Positions 14,878-21,694 of a stretch of DNA of 34,202 nt are shown here, one piece after another. The stretch is from MGBC108787 sp964591225 (GTDB lineage: Bacteria; Bacillota_I; Bacilli_A; RF39; UBA660). The position numbers and the translations under genes were made by a program. How positions within the stretch are numbered: the first letter of the stretch is position 1; the number at the start of each line of letters is the position of its first letter. The stretch covers positions 1 to 34,202 of the forward strand of contig CAZQAO010000005.1 of assembly GCA_964591225.1 (NCBI GenBank), given 5' to 3'. The notes below the pieces were generated by a model. That model was not told the DNA's origin and did no database searches. It saw only the letters and a program-made list of their open reading frames with translations.

Positions 14878-14905
14878 ATATTATGTGAAGTAGCTAAAAA
14901 TATGC
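14878..14905 (-). promoter_or_regulatory. Sigma-E-like promoter of yabP
   Basis: GCATATT (14905..14899), 13-nt spacer, CATAATAT (14885..14878). This matches the sigma-E -35 consensus (KMATATT) fully and the -10 (CATACAMT) at six of eight positions with correct spacing. yabP-yabQ is sigma-E controlled in Bacillus. The predicted start falls at the ribosome binding site, so the leader would be unusually short. Confidence 0.4.
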
Positions 14906-14907
14906 TT

Positions 14908-14932
14908 AAAAAAAATCTAGTTTCCTAGACTT
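14908..14932 (-). terminator. spoVG terminator
   Basis: AAGTCTAG / CTAGATTT stem with a GAAA tetraloop (14932..14913) and a run of eight T. It begins six bases after the spoVG stop and separates it from yabP. Confidence 0.9.
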
Positions 14933-14937
14933 TAAAT

Positions 14938-15201
14938 TTATTCTTCACTGGTTTTATTATATTCGTCTAAAATAGCTTTTTGGAACATTGTCCGAACATC
15001 GGTGTTGATAGGATGAGCTATATCTCGGTATTCACCGGATGCGGTTTTTCGACTTGGCATTGCAATAAACAAACCATTATCACCCTCAATGATACGAATA
15101 TCATGAATAGCAAAGGCATTATCTAAAACAATTGTTGCTATTCCTTTCATTCTATTTCCTTCTTTTTCAAATTTACGAACTGTTACTGATGTTATTTCCA
15201 T
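14938..15201 (-). CDS. spoVG: SpoVG regulator
   Basis: An 87-residue SpoVG, a small nucleic-acid-binding regulator widespread in Bacillota that affects sporulation septation, cell wall and virulence genes. Seen: MEITSVTVRKFEKEG, GIATIVLDNAFAIHDIRIIEG, LFIAMPSRKTASGEYRDIAH and PINTDVRTMFQKAIL. It has an AGGAGTG ribosome binding site, its own strong promoter and terminator, and so is a single-gene unit. Confidence 0.97.
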   Translation of the reverse strand: MEITSVTVRKFEKEGNRMKGIATIVLDNAFAIHDIRIIEGDNGLFIAMPSRKTASGEYRDIAHPINTDVRTMFQKAILDEYNKTSEE

Positions 15202-15239
15202 AAGACACTCCTTCTAAAGTTTTCTAGTAACTTAAATAT

Positions 15240-15268
15240 ATTGTAATTCATTATTTAAAACTTATCAA
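15240..15268 (-). promoter_or_regulatory. spoVG promoter
   Basis: TTGATA (15268..15263), 17 nt, TACAAT (15245..15240): a good sigma-A promoter. An AATGAAT resembling a sigma-H -10 overlaps it, but no matching AGGA-type -35 is present, so sigma-H control (as in Bacillus spoVG) is not supported. Confidence 0.8.
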
Positions 15269-15274
15269 GACTTT

Positions 15275-15487
15275 TTATAAATACTCAACACGTATTTCAC
15301 CGGTAGCAATATCTGAATAATTAAAACTTTTCTCTAAACCATTCTCATTAACCGTAAAAATACTAGGATAAACATTGGATATATAGCCTTCTACTTGGTA
15401 ATTTTTATTACGCATGCCAAAAACTTTAATTATGACATTTTTATTTAAATGTTTTCTAACATCCTCTTTTATTGCATCTAAATTCAT
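15275..15487 (-). CDS. veg: Veg protein
   Basis: A 70-residue Veg-family protein with an Sm-like barrel appearance. Seen: IKEDVRKHLNKNVIIKVFGMRNK, VEGYISNVYPSIFTV and SFNYSDIATGEIRVEYL. In Bacillus Veg is abundant and stimulates biofilm genes. It follows yabG by nine bases, with an AAGGAGG ribosome binding site, in the conserved rsmA-yabG-veg order. Confidence 0.95.
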   Translation of the reverse strand: MNLDAIKEDVRKHLNKNVIIKVFGMRNKNYQVEGYISNVYPSIFTVNENGLEKSFNYSDIATGEIRVEYL

Positions 15488-15496
15488 TTTTCCTCC

Positions 15497-16276
15497 TTAT
15501 CTTGGGTAGCCGACATACATTAAACCATTACACATTAATCCTCCCATGCCGTCTTTCCCATATTTAGTTTTATCAAGCAATTTGATTAAATCAATTTCTC
15601 GATTGCGTTCTGTAAGAGAAATATCGGTGGCAATAATGGCTGGATCTAAACAATGAATATTAATTCTTTTCGGACTAGAGGCAAAATTGGCGCCCGCTTT
15701 AATAAGTTCTTCATAATTACTTTGACAAGCCCCGGCTATAATTACTAATTTCTCATGACTTTTCTCATATTTTCGACATTCTTTAACGGCTTTAATAAAG
15801 TTTTCAGTATTTTTATAATTACTTATATCTTCAATATTTCCCTTCTTTTGATAATATGCATCATGACCCGTAATTATGACTATATCAGGTTTATATTCTT
15901 CTAATAAATCTTTTATTTTATAGGGAATATCCACTTCATTTAATTTCTTCCCCACAGCATATACATTATGTTTTTTATAATAATTTAAACATCTAGTTAA
16001 ATAATCTTGATCGCCATCTATATGCAAGATTTTACCTGGTAAATAAAAAAAGTCATTTCGATCTAAATTGGTTTCTTCTGTGTCTTCAATTTCGATCTTT
16101 AACTCTTCTTGTTCTTCTTCGGTGGCAATTTTTAAATCTTTAATATCACTATCGGCACAAAGACGAACATCAATTCCTTTTAAATAACAAGTATTACCTT
16201 TGATATTAATCACTTTAAAAAGTGTATCGTTATGATAACTATTGCGGGTTACATAATCCCCTTTTTTTACTTGCAT
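15497..16276 (-). CDS. yabG: YabG sporulation protease
   Basis: A 259-residue YabG, a cysteine protease that processes spore coat proteins. Seen: KKGDYVTRNSYHNDTLFKVI, ILHIDGDQDYLTRCL, PDIVIITGHDAYY, KLVIIAGACQSNYEELIKAG and NFASSPKRINIHCLDP, the last two holding the conserved Cys and His. I start it at ATG 16276, six bases after GGTG, instead of the earlier ATG at 16288, which has no ribosome binding site. Its presence is one of the best signs that the organism descends from, or is, an endospore former. Confidence 0.96.
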   Translation of the reverse strand: MQVKKGDYVTRNSYHNDTLFKVINIKGNTCYLKGIDVRLCADSDIKDLKIATEEEQEELKIEIEDTEETNLDRNDFFYLPGKILHIDGDQDYLTRCLNYYKKHNVYAVGKKLNEVDIPYKIKDLLEEYKPDIVIITGHDAYYQKKGNIEDISNYKNTENFIKAVKECRKYEKSHEKLVIIAGACQSNYEELIKAGANFASSPKRINIHCLDPAIIATDISLTERNREIDLIKLLDKTKYGKDGMGGLMCNGLMYVGYPR

Positions 16277-16319
16277 AACTTTCACCATTAAATTATATGC
16301 AATTTTTATAAATTTGCTT

Positions 16320-17099
16320 TTAAAGAGATTCCCATATTTTTTTAAAATCCGTTTTACTTATTTCTTCAGCACGGACATTTTCTTTATAGCCTAACTCAGT
16401 TAAAATAGCTAAAACTTTTCCCCAATCATAATTCTTTAAATTATTTTTTAACGTTTTCCTTTTATTTTGAAAAGCCTCTTTAATAAATTTAAAATAACCA
16501 TCTTCGTTTACTATCGGTTTATCGTTTCTTTTTTCTAACAATACGACCGCACTATCTACTTTCGGTACCGGAACAAAGTTTTCGCGACCTACTATAAATA
16601 AAAGTTTAGCATTATAATAATAATCTATTAATAGCGTAAAAGCATTATAATCCTTACTATTAGCATCTGCTACTAAACGATAAGCAAATTCTTTTTGGAC
16701 TAAAAGAACAATTTTAGTAAAAACAATTTCACTATTTACTAATTTTAATAAAATAGGTGACGTTATATAATAAGGAATATTGGCAATTACATAAATATTT
16801 TGATAATGTTTATTTTTTAAATCTTTTTTTAAATCTCGTTTTAAAAAATCATCATAAATAATATGCGTTTTGGCACTTTCATAACTATCTAAATATTCTT
16901 TCATACGATAGTCAATTTCATAACCTAAAAGCTCACTTTCTTTGTTGCTTAAATACTTAGTTAATGCGCCCATACCTGGTCCAATTTCAATGATTAAATC
17001 ATCTTTTTGAGTGGTTATACTATTAGCTATTTTATTTAATATCTCTTTATTTTTTAAAAAGTTTTGACCATATTTTTTTATGGCTTTTACTGGTTGCAT
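16320..17099 (-). CDS. rsmA: 16S rRNA dimethyladenosine transferase
   Basis: A 259-residue RsmA (KsgA), which dimethylates A1518 and A1519 of 16S rRNA late in 30S assembly. SAM motifs: GQNFLKNKEIL, IIEIGPGMGALTKYL, the catalytic NIPYYITSPILLKL and VPKVDSAVVLLE. It has an AGGAGG ribosome binding site. It lies 26 bases after the 3D-domain gene and ahead of yabG, as in Bacillus; rnmV, which usually precedes rsmA, is absent. Confidence 0.98.
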   Translation of the reverse strand: MQPVKAIKKYGQNFLKNKEILNKIANSITTQKDDLIIEIGPGMGALTKYLSNKESELLGYEIDYRMKEYLDSYESAKTHIIYDDFLKRDLKKDLKNKHYQNIYVIANIPYYITSPILLKLVNSEIVFTKIVLLVQKEFAYRLVADANSKDYNAFTLLIDYYYNAKLLFIVGRENFVPVPKVDSAVVLLEKRNDKPIVNEDGYFKFIKEAFQNKRKTLKNNLKNYDWGKVLAILTELGYKENVRAEEISKTDFKKIWESL

Positions 17100-17114
17100 A
17101 AACTCCTCCTAATC

Positions 17115-17135
17115 AAAAAAATGGCTTATTGCCAT
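17115..17135 (-). terminator. Short terminator at the end of the 3D-domain gene
   Basis: ATGGC / GCCAT stem (17135..17131 with 17125..17121), AATAA loop and six or seven T. It overlaps the stop codon of the preceding gene. The five-pair stem is short, so partial readthrough into rsmA is likely. Confidence 0.5.
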
Positions 17136-17668
17136 CCATTTCTTAAAATATCATAAGTAATTGTTGAGCGTCCAATCGAAGAGTAAGCATATTCTAAATT
17201 ATTGGTTAATAAATCGATATCATTTCCTAGAACTCCTCGATCTAAAACAATGGCGATTATCGGATCAGTCGCAATATTAGGTTTATTAAATCTAATAATC
17301 GTCCCACAAGCTAAATTAGAAGATGAGGCCACAATCCGAACATTACCATATGATATATCATTATATGTATCTAACCCTGATAAAACGTTATAGTTAGGTA
17401 AACAAGCCAGTCTACCACTACATAGTGGACAATCAGCAGTATAACCAGTTAAATCTCCTGTATAGGTATCTTTGGCACTATATAAATCATTAGCTATATC
17501 CTCTTTTAATTTTAAGGCCATTGTAGCTAAATCAATGGATTTATTATAATTATCATTTACAACTTTCATTTCTACTTCCGTATTACTTGAATCAACCACA
17601 ATGACAAGGATAACAATAACTGCTAATTGAACAAATTTCCAAATACTTTGCAAAGGATTATGGTTCAT
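17126..17668 (-). CDS. Membrane-anchored 3D-domain protein, YabE-related position
   Basis: A 180-residue protein with one N-terminal membrane helix (about 10-25), a helical linker and a C-terminal domain resembling the 3D (three-Asp, double-psi barrel) domain of YabE and resuscitation factors. Support: GNVRIVASSSNLACGTIIRF followed by IIAIVLDRGVLGNDIDLL, with D143, D150 and D152. It sits between tatD and rsmA, exactly where yabE lies in Bacillus, but it is far shorter and lacks the G5 and DUF348 repeats. Four cysteines (80, 83, 89, 121) are unusual for the family. A cell-wall hydrolase role is inferred. Confidence 0.7.
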   Translation of the reverse strand: MNHNPLQSIWKFVQLAVIVILVIVVDSSNTEVEMKVVNDNYNKSIDLATMALKLKEDIANDLYSAKDTYTGDLTGYTADCPLCSGRLACLPNYNVLSGLDTYNDISYGNVRIVASSSNLACGTIIRFNKPNIATDPIIAIVLDRGVLGNDIDLLTNNLEYAYSSIGRSTITYDILRNGWQ

Positions 17669-17712
17669 TTGTTTCCACCTCGTATCTAAAAATCATTCTA
17701 CCAAAAAACCAG

Positions 17713-18459
17713 CTAAATGTCAAAAATTCGAGCGATATTTTGATTGGTAATTTTAGCTAATTCAACCACATTAATTGCATAAAGATCGGCGACGAATTTA
17801 GCAATATCAAGAATATGACTAGGATCATTTGGTGTACCACGATAAGGAACAGGTGTTAAATAAGGCGAATCTGTTTCTAATACTATATATTCTAAAGGAA
17901 TTTCTTTTATGACATCTTTTAAATGACAATTCTTAAAAGTTATCACTCCATTTATGCCCAGTAAAAACCCCATGTTTATATACTGTTTAGCTGTTTCTAA
18001 ACTCCCACTAAAAGAATGGATAACTCCTTTGACATGAAACTTTTTTAAACAATTTATCGTATCTTCAGTAGCTTCTCTTGAATGAATAACGACAGGTAAA
18101 TGATATTTTTGGGCTAAAGCTAATTGATACTCAAATAACTCAATTTGTTTTAATTTATTTTCTTTGGTGTAATAGTAATCTAAACCAATTTCTCCTATAG
18201 CAACTATTTTGGGATGAAGAAAGTATTGTTCTATAAATTGCAAGTCAGAAAGATGATACTTATCTACTTCTTCAGGATGGATTCCTAAAGTGCCATACAC
18301 ATTTTCTTTATCCACTATTTTTAGTACTTCATGATTAGTCTCATCACTACATCCTGCAACAATATATCTATCTACTTGGTTAGCTAAAGCTTTTTTTAAA
18401 ATACAATCAATATCATCATAATACTCTTTAAATAAGTGACAATGAGTATCACAAAACAT
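17713..18459 (-). CDS. tatD: TatD-family metal-dependent deoxyribonuclease
   Basis: A 248-residue TIM-barrel hydrolase with all TatD motifs: DTHCHLF (HxH), AIGEIGLDYYY, PVVIHSREA, KGVIHSFSGS and IVLETDSPYLTP. TatD enzymes are 3' exonucleases linked to DNA repair and turnover. It keeps the metG-tatD-yabE neighbourhood of Bacillus. The ribosome binding site AGGTGA precedes the ATG. Confidence 0.97.
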   Translation of the reverse strand: MFCDTHCHLFKEYYDDIDCILKKALANQVDRYIVAGCSDETNHEVLKIVDKENVYGTLGIHPEEVDKYHLSDLQFIEQYFLHPKIVAIGEIGLDYYYTKENKLKQIELFEYQLALAQKYHLPVVIHSREATEDTINCLKKFHVKGVIHSFSGSLETAKQYINMGFLLGINGVITFKNCHLKDVIKEIPLEYIVLETDSPYLTPVPYRGTPNDPSHILDIAKFVADLYAINVVELAKITNQNIARIFDI

Positions 18460-18468
18460 TTATATCAC

Positions 18469-19284
18469 CTACCTACTTTGTTTATATTGCTTATGGAGTG
18501 CTAATAACAAAGGTTCACTAAATTCTTCAGCTGTATCATTATCAATTGCTAATATAGCTTCTTCGACATTATTTTCTAAGTCATCTTTATTAGTTTCACT
18601 AACAATTTTGCCAGCAAATAATTCATCTTTCATCGTCTTATCATAAACAATTTGATGCGCTAAATCGACATACATTTCATTTTCATCCCGAATTAAACTA
18701 TGATAAATATTACCATCAAAAATATAGGGACGTAATTCCGTTATTAAATCGGCGGGCTCATCTAAAATATGAATAAAATTCCACGATTGATTATGACAAT
18801 CTCCAGCTAAAGAAAACCGACAAGTTCGAATATAATTTAATGCTGTAAATTGATGCCGATAATAATCTCTCAAGCTATAAAAAGAATACTCATTAGCAAT
18901 AGTTTCTAAATAAATTTTGTGATCTAAATATTCGATATTTTTGACATAGGGAGAGATTTGAGCTAATTCAATTACGTTTTTAGGAATCTCTTTGTTAGTT
19001 TCACAACCTAAATCATCGACAACATCAATAATATGATAACGATTACAAAAATTAAAGTCATTTAGTAAGCTATGAAATAAAGAAATATATTGCGGATAAA
19101 AAGTATATACATACTTCTTTAACGAATATAATAAATCATAATTCCAATCTTGTATCTCTCCATAATAAGCCAAAAAAGGAAGATTGGTTTGTCCTAAAAA
19201 TAATATTAAAAATTGTTGAATCTTTTTTTCATTAATTTCTCGATATTGAAATTCATTTTCATAAAAAATATTTAAGTAATCCAT
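18469..19284 (-). CDS. Unknown protein with a transglutaminase-like Cys-His-Asp triad
   Basis: A 271-residue protein I cannot name. The central region CRFSLAGDCHNQSWNFIHIL, then GNIYHSLIRDENEMYVDLAH, has the layout of the transglutaminase-like/cysteine peptidase fold: Cys163 at a helix start (GDCHNQS), His195 on a strand (IYHSL) and Asp207 on the next strand (YVDLA). The rest is helical and acidic at the C-terminus, with no signal peptide. The start is ATG 19284 with AGAGGTG upstream; the earlier in-frame ATG overlaps metG. It lies between metG and tatD, adjacent genes in Bacillus, so it is an insertion into a conserved block. The fold assignment is inference. Confidence 0.8.
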   Translation of the reverse strand: MDYLNIFYENEFQYREINEKKIQQFLILFLGQTNLPFLAYYGEIQDWNYDLLYSLKKYVYTFYPQYISLFHSLLNDFNFCNRYHIIDVVDDLGCETNKEIPKNVIELAQISPYVKNIEYLDHKIYLETIANEYSFYSLRDYYRHQFTALNYIRTCRFSLAGDCHNQSWNFIHILDEPADLITELRPYIFDGNIYHSLIRDENEMYVDLAHQIVYDKTMKDELFAGKIVSETNKDDLENNVEEAILAIDNDTAEEFSEPLLLALHKQYKQSR

Positions 19285-19294
19285 TACCTCACCT

Positions 19295-20815
19295 CTATTT
19301 TTTCTCATCTATTCTTTGAAATAATATTTCGGGTTGATTTAAATTATAACCAAAATCAGGAATAAACTCTAAATCTTGGGCTTCGGTATTTAATTGACTT
19401 AAAATTTTCTCACTGGTTTGGGGTAAATAAGGGAATAAATAAACCGCACATACCCGAATAGATTCAATTAAATTATAAAGGACTGTTTCTAACCGATCTT
19501 TTTTGGTTTCATCTTTAAAAAGAAGCCAAGGTGTTGTTTCATCAATATATTTATTACATCTTCTTAGAACATCAAAAATACAATCAATAGCTCCCCCTAC
19601 TTCTAAATGATCCATCTTTTCTGCTATTTTGGTTCCGAGTTCATTAGTCATAGTTATTAATTCTTTATCGACATCTTCTATAACTTGTTTATTTATAATA
19701 TGACCTGCAAAATATTTTTGAGCCATAGCAATGGTCCGATTTACTAAATTTCCTAAAATATTAACTAAATCGCCATTTATTCTTTCGATAAGTAACTCTC
19801 TTGTAAAAACCCCATCAGATGCAAAAGGAATTTCATGTAATAAATAATAACGAACAGCATCTACTCCAAACTCTTTAACTAAATCATCAGCATAAATTAC
19901 ATTTCCCTTAGATTTACTCATTTTACCATCCCCCACAATTAACCAAGGATGTCCAAAAACTTGTTTGGGTAATGGCAAATCTAAACTCATGAGAAAACAT
20001 GGCCAATAAATAGTATGAAAACGAATAATATCTTTACCTATCAAATGTAAATCAGCTGGCCACCATTGTAAAAATTCTTCGTTACTACCATCAGGATCAT
20101 AACCAATATTGGTAATATAGTTAGTTAGGGCATCTAACCAGACATAAACGACATGTTTAGGATCGAAATCAACGGGAATTCCCCAATCAAAAGAAGTTCT
20201 AGACACACATAAATCTTGTAGGCCCGGTTTAATAAAATTATTAATCATTTCATTCTTCCGAGATTCTGGCTCTATAAATTCAGGATGCTCTTCGATATAC
20301 TTAATTAAACGGTCTTGATATTTACTCAATCTAAAAAAATAGGCTTCTTCTTTTTTTTCTTCGACAGCTCGACCACAATCAGGACATTTGCCATCTACTA
20401 GTTGTGATTCCGTCCAAAAAGATTCACAAGGGGTACAGTACAACCCTTTATATTCTCCTAAATAAATATCACCTTGATCATACATTTTTTTAAATATCTT
20501 TTGGACAATTTTCTCGTGATTAGCATCTGTGGTACGAACAAATTTATCATAACTCGTATTCATAATATCCCAAATATCTTTTATTTCTTTCGAAACATTG
20601 TCGACATATTCTTTAGGACTAATACCAGCTTCTTTAGCTTTTATTTCAATCTTTTCACCATGTTCATCCGTACCGGTTTGAAAATAAACATCATAACCCA
20701 TAAGTCTTTTATACCGAGCAATACTATCGGCGAGAACTATTTCATAAGTATTACCAATATGGGGTTTAGCTGATGTATAAGCAATAGCAGTTGTTATATA
20801 ATATTTTTTCTTCAT
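19295..20815 (-). CDS. metG: Methionyl-tRNA synthetase
   Basis: A 506-residue class I synthetase. The HIGH motif appears as PHIGN (19-22), the KMSKS loop at 298-302, and the zinc knuckle uses C127, C130, C144 and C147 (CTPC...CPDC). It charges initiator and elongator tRNA-Met. The C-terminal tRNA-binding (Trbp111-like) domain of the longer Bacillus enzyme (about 660 residues) is absent, and no separate copy is in this window. It is preceded by a T-box riboswitch. Confidence 0.98.
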   Translation of the reverse strand: MKKKYYITTAIAYTSAKPHIGNTYEIVLADSIARYKRLMGYDVYFQTGTDEHGEKIEIKAKEAGISPKEYVDNVSKEIKDIWDIMNTSYDKFVRTTDANHEKIVQKIFKKMYDQGDIYLGEYKGLYCTPCESFWTESQLVDGKCPDCGRAVEEKKEEAYFFRLSKYQDRLIKYIEEHPEFIEPESRKNEMINNFIKPGLQDLCVSRTSFDWGIPVDFDPKHVVYVWLDALTNYITNIGYDPDGSNEEFLQWWPADLHLIGKDIIRFHTIYWPCFLMSLDLPLPKQVFGHPWLIVGDGKMSKSKGNVIYADDLVKEFGVDAVRYYLLHEIPFASDGVFTRELLIERINGDLVNILGNLVNRTIAMAQKYFAGHIINKQVIEDVDKELITMTNELGTKIAEKMDHLEVGGAIDCIFDVLRRCNKYIDETTPWLLFKDETKKDRLETVLYNLIESIRVCAVYLFPYLPQTSEKILSQLNTEAQDLEFIPDFGYNLNQPEILFQRIDEKK

Positions 20816-20874
20816 TTTTATCCCTCTCTTATCTTCTTTACTAAAGATTATGTTTTATTAATAGTAAATAACAG

Positions 20875-21075
20875 AAAAAAAATCATAAATTAAGGGCGAA
20901 GTAAATTTCCGCGGTACCACCTTAATTCATGATTAAATCATGCACTTAAATTCGTAACGAGAATGAATCGATTTAACTCCAGAACCATGTTCATATTTTT
21001 TCCTTTATTTGTCTTCCACCACTAACAAACTCTCTTTAAAATTTAAAAATACTACTCTTTCCTTCTTCATTAATT
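20875..21075 (-). promoter_or_regulatory. T-box riboswitch controlling metG
   Basis: The leader contains the T-box core TGGTACCGCGG (20919..20909). The terminator is a 13-pair stem, 20932..20920 with 20895..20883 (one G-U pair), followed by eight T (20882..20875). The antiterminator would use the T-box bases inside its 5' half. Upstream are purine-rich Stem I elements (GAAGGAAAGAG, AGAGAG, GTGGTGGAAG). In GAACATGG an ATG at 20988..20986 is the likely specifier codon, matching tRNA-Met. Uncharged tRNA-Met should stabilise the antiterminator and raise metG expression. Confidence 0.93.
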
Positions 21076-21081
21076 ATGAGT

Positions 21082-21110
21082 ATCTTAACATAAAATTTAT
21101 TTGGTTTCAA
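21082..21110 (-). promoter_or_regulatory. metG T-box promoter overlapping the spoVT stop
   Basis: TTGAAA (21110..21105), 17 nt, TAAGAT (21087..21082). The -35 covers the TGA stop of spoVT. The predicted start is near 21075. Confidence 0.8.
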
Positions 21111-21631
21111 GAAATATCAACTTTACTAATAATCAAATTAGATAATAATTTTAATAAATTAAATTGATACTCCGAAATAGGACTAGATTCTTGATAAAAA
21201 ATAATCAAACCTAGACAATCGATGGAGGAAATAATGGGTAAAACTAAAAAATATCCTGTTAAGCTATGATCTTTAAAATTATAAGTTTCTAATGTACTTT
21301 TAGTTACCGATTCACGATTATGAATATAACGTAGTAAACGATCTCCTATTTCTTCATGAACTGGAATATTTTTTACTCCGGAATAAAGCACTTTATCTCG
21401 ATCGGTAATTAATATGTTAAAATCATAAGTTTGATCTACAATATTAGCTAAATTGGTTACAATTTCACTGTAATCTTGCATTTTGGAATATTTTTTTAAA
21501 AGAATATGGTCATTTTCCACAAAAATTTCTAAATTTTCACCATCTCTTATTCCTAAATTTCTTCTTATTTCTTTTGGTAAAACAATTCTTCCTAGTTCAT
21601 CAATTTTTCTAATAACTCCTGTAGATTTCAA
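21107..21631 (-). CDS. spoVT: SpoVT transcription factor (AbrB/GAF)
   Basis: A 174-residue regulator with an N-terminal AbrB swapped-hairpin DNA-binding domain (STGVIRKIDELGRIVLPKEI, RRNLGIRDGENLEIFVE) and a C-terminal GAF-like domain (about 55-174). This is the SpoVT layout, a forespore regulator of late genes in Bacillus. The start is a TTG at 21631; no ATG fits, and the sequence begins exactly where the family does. It follows mfd as in Bacillus. Its AGAGGAG ribosome binding site overlaps a long hairpin. Confidence 0.94.
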   Translation of the reverse strand: MKSTGVIRKIDELGRIVLPKEIRRNLGIRDGENLEIFVENDHILLKKYSKMQDYSEIVTNLANIVDQTYDFNILITDRDKVLYSGVKNIPVHEEIGDRLLRYIHNRESVTKSTLETYNFKDHSLTGYFLVLPIISSIDCLGLIIFYQESSPISEYQFNLLKLLSNLIISKVDIS

Positions 21632-21637
21632 AAGAAA

Positions 21638-21675
21638 ACCAACTCCTCTACCATTTAGTGTGAGTAAGAGTTGGT
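21638..21675 (-). terminator. Hairpin between mfd and spoVT
   Basis: ACCAACTC (21675..21668) pairs with GAGTTGGT (21645..21638). The stem continues through a three-base bulge with CTC/GAG and three more pairs, about 14 pairs in all. On the minus strand the 3' arm runs into TTTCTTTT and the TTG start of spoVT, so it can end mfd transcripts. The 3' arm includes part of the spoVT ribosome binding site, so readthrough RNA should be poorly translated. A TTTTT tail on the other strand makes it potentially bidirectional. Confidence 0.7.
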
Positions 21676-21685
21676 ATTTTTATGC
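21656..21685 (-). promoter_or_regulatory. Possible sigma-G/F-type promoter of spoVT
   Basis: GCATA (21685..21681), 18 nt, CACACTA (21662..21656) resembles the forespore consensus (GnATR, CATnnTA) with one -10 mismatch. spoVT is sigma-G dependent in Bacillus. A transcript from here would start around 21650, after the 5' arm of the hairpin, leaving the ribosome binding site free. The match is short and could be chance. Confidence 0.3.
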
Positions 21686-21694
21686 TTAATTTTT

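Noticed and set aside
20474..20773. Plus-strand 99-codon frame within metG
   Set aside because: Antisense shadow of the conserved synthetase catalytic domain.
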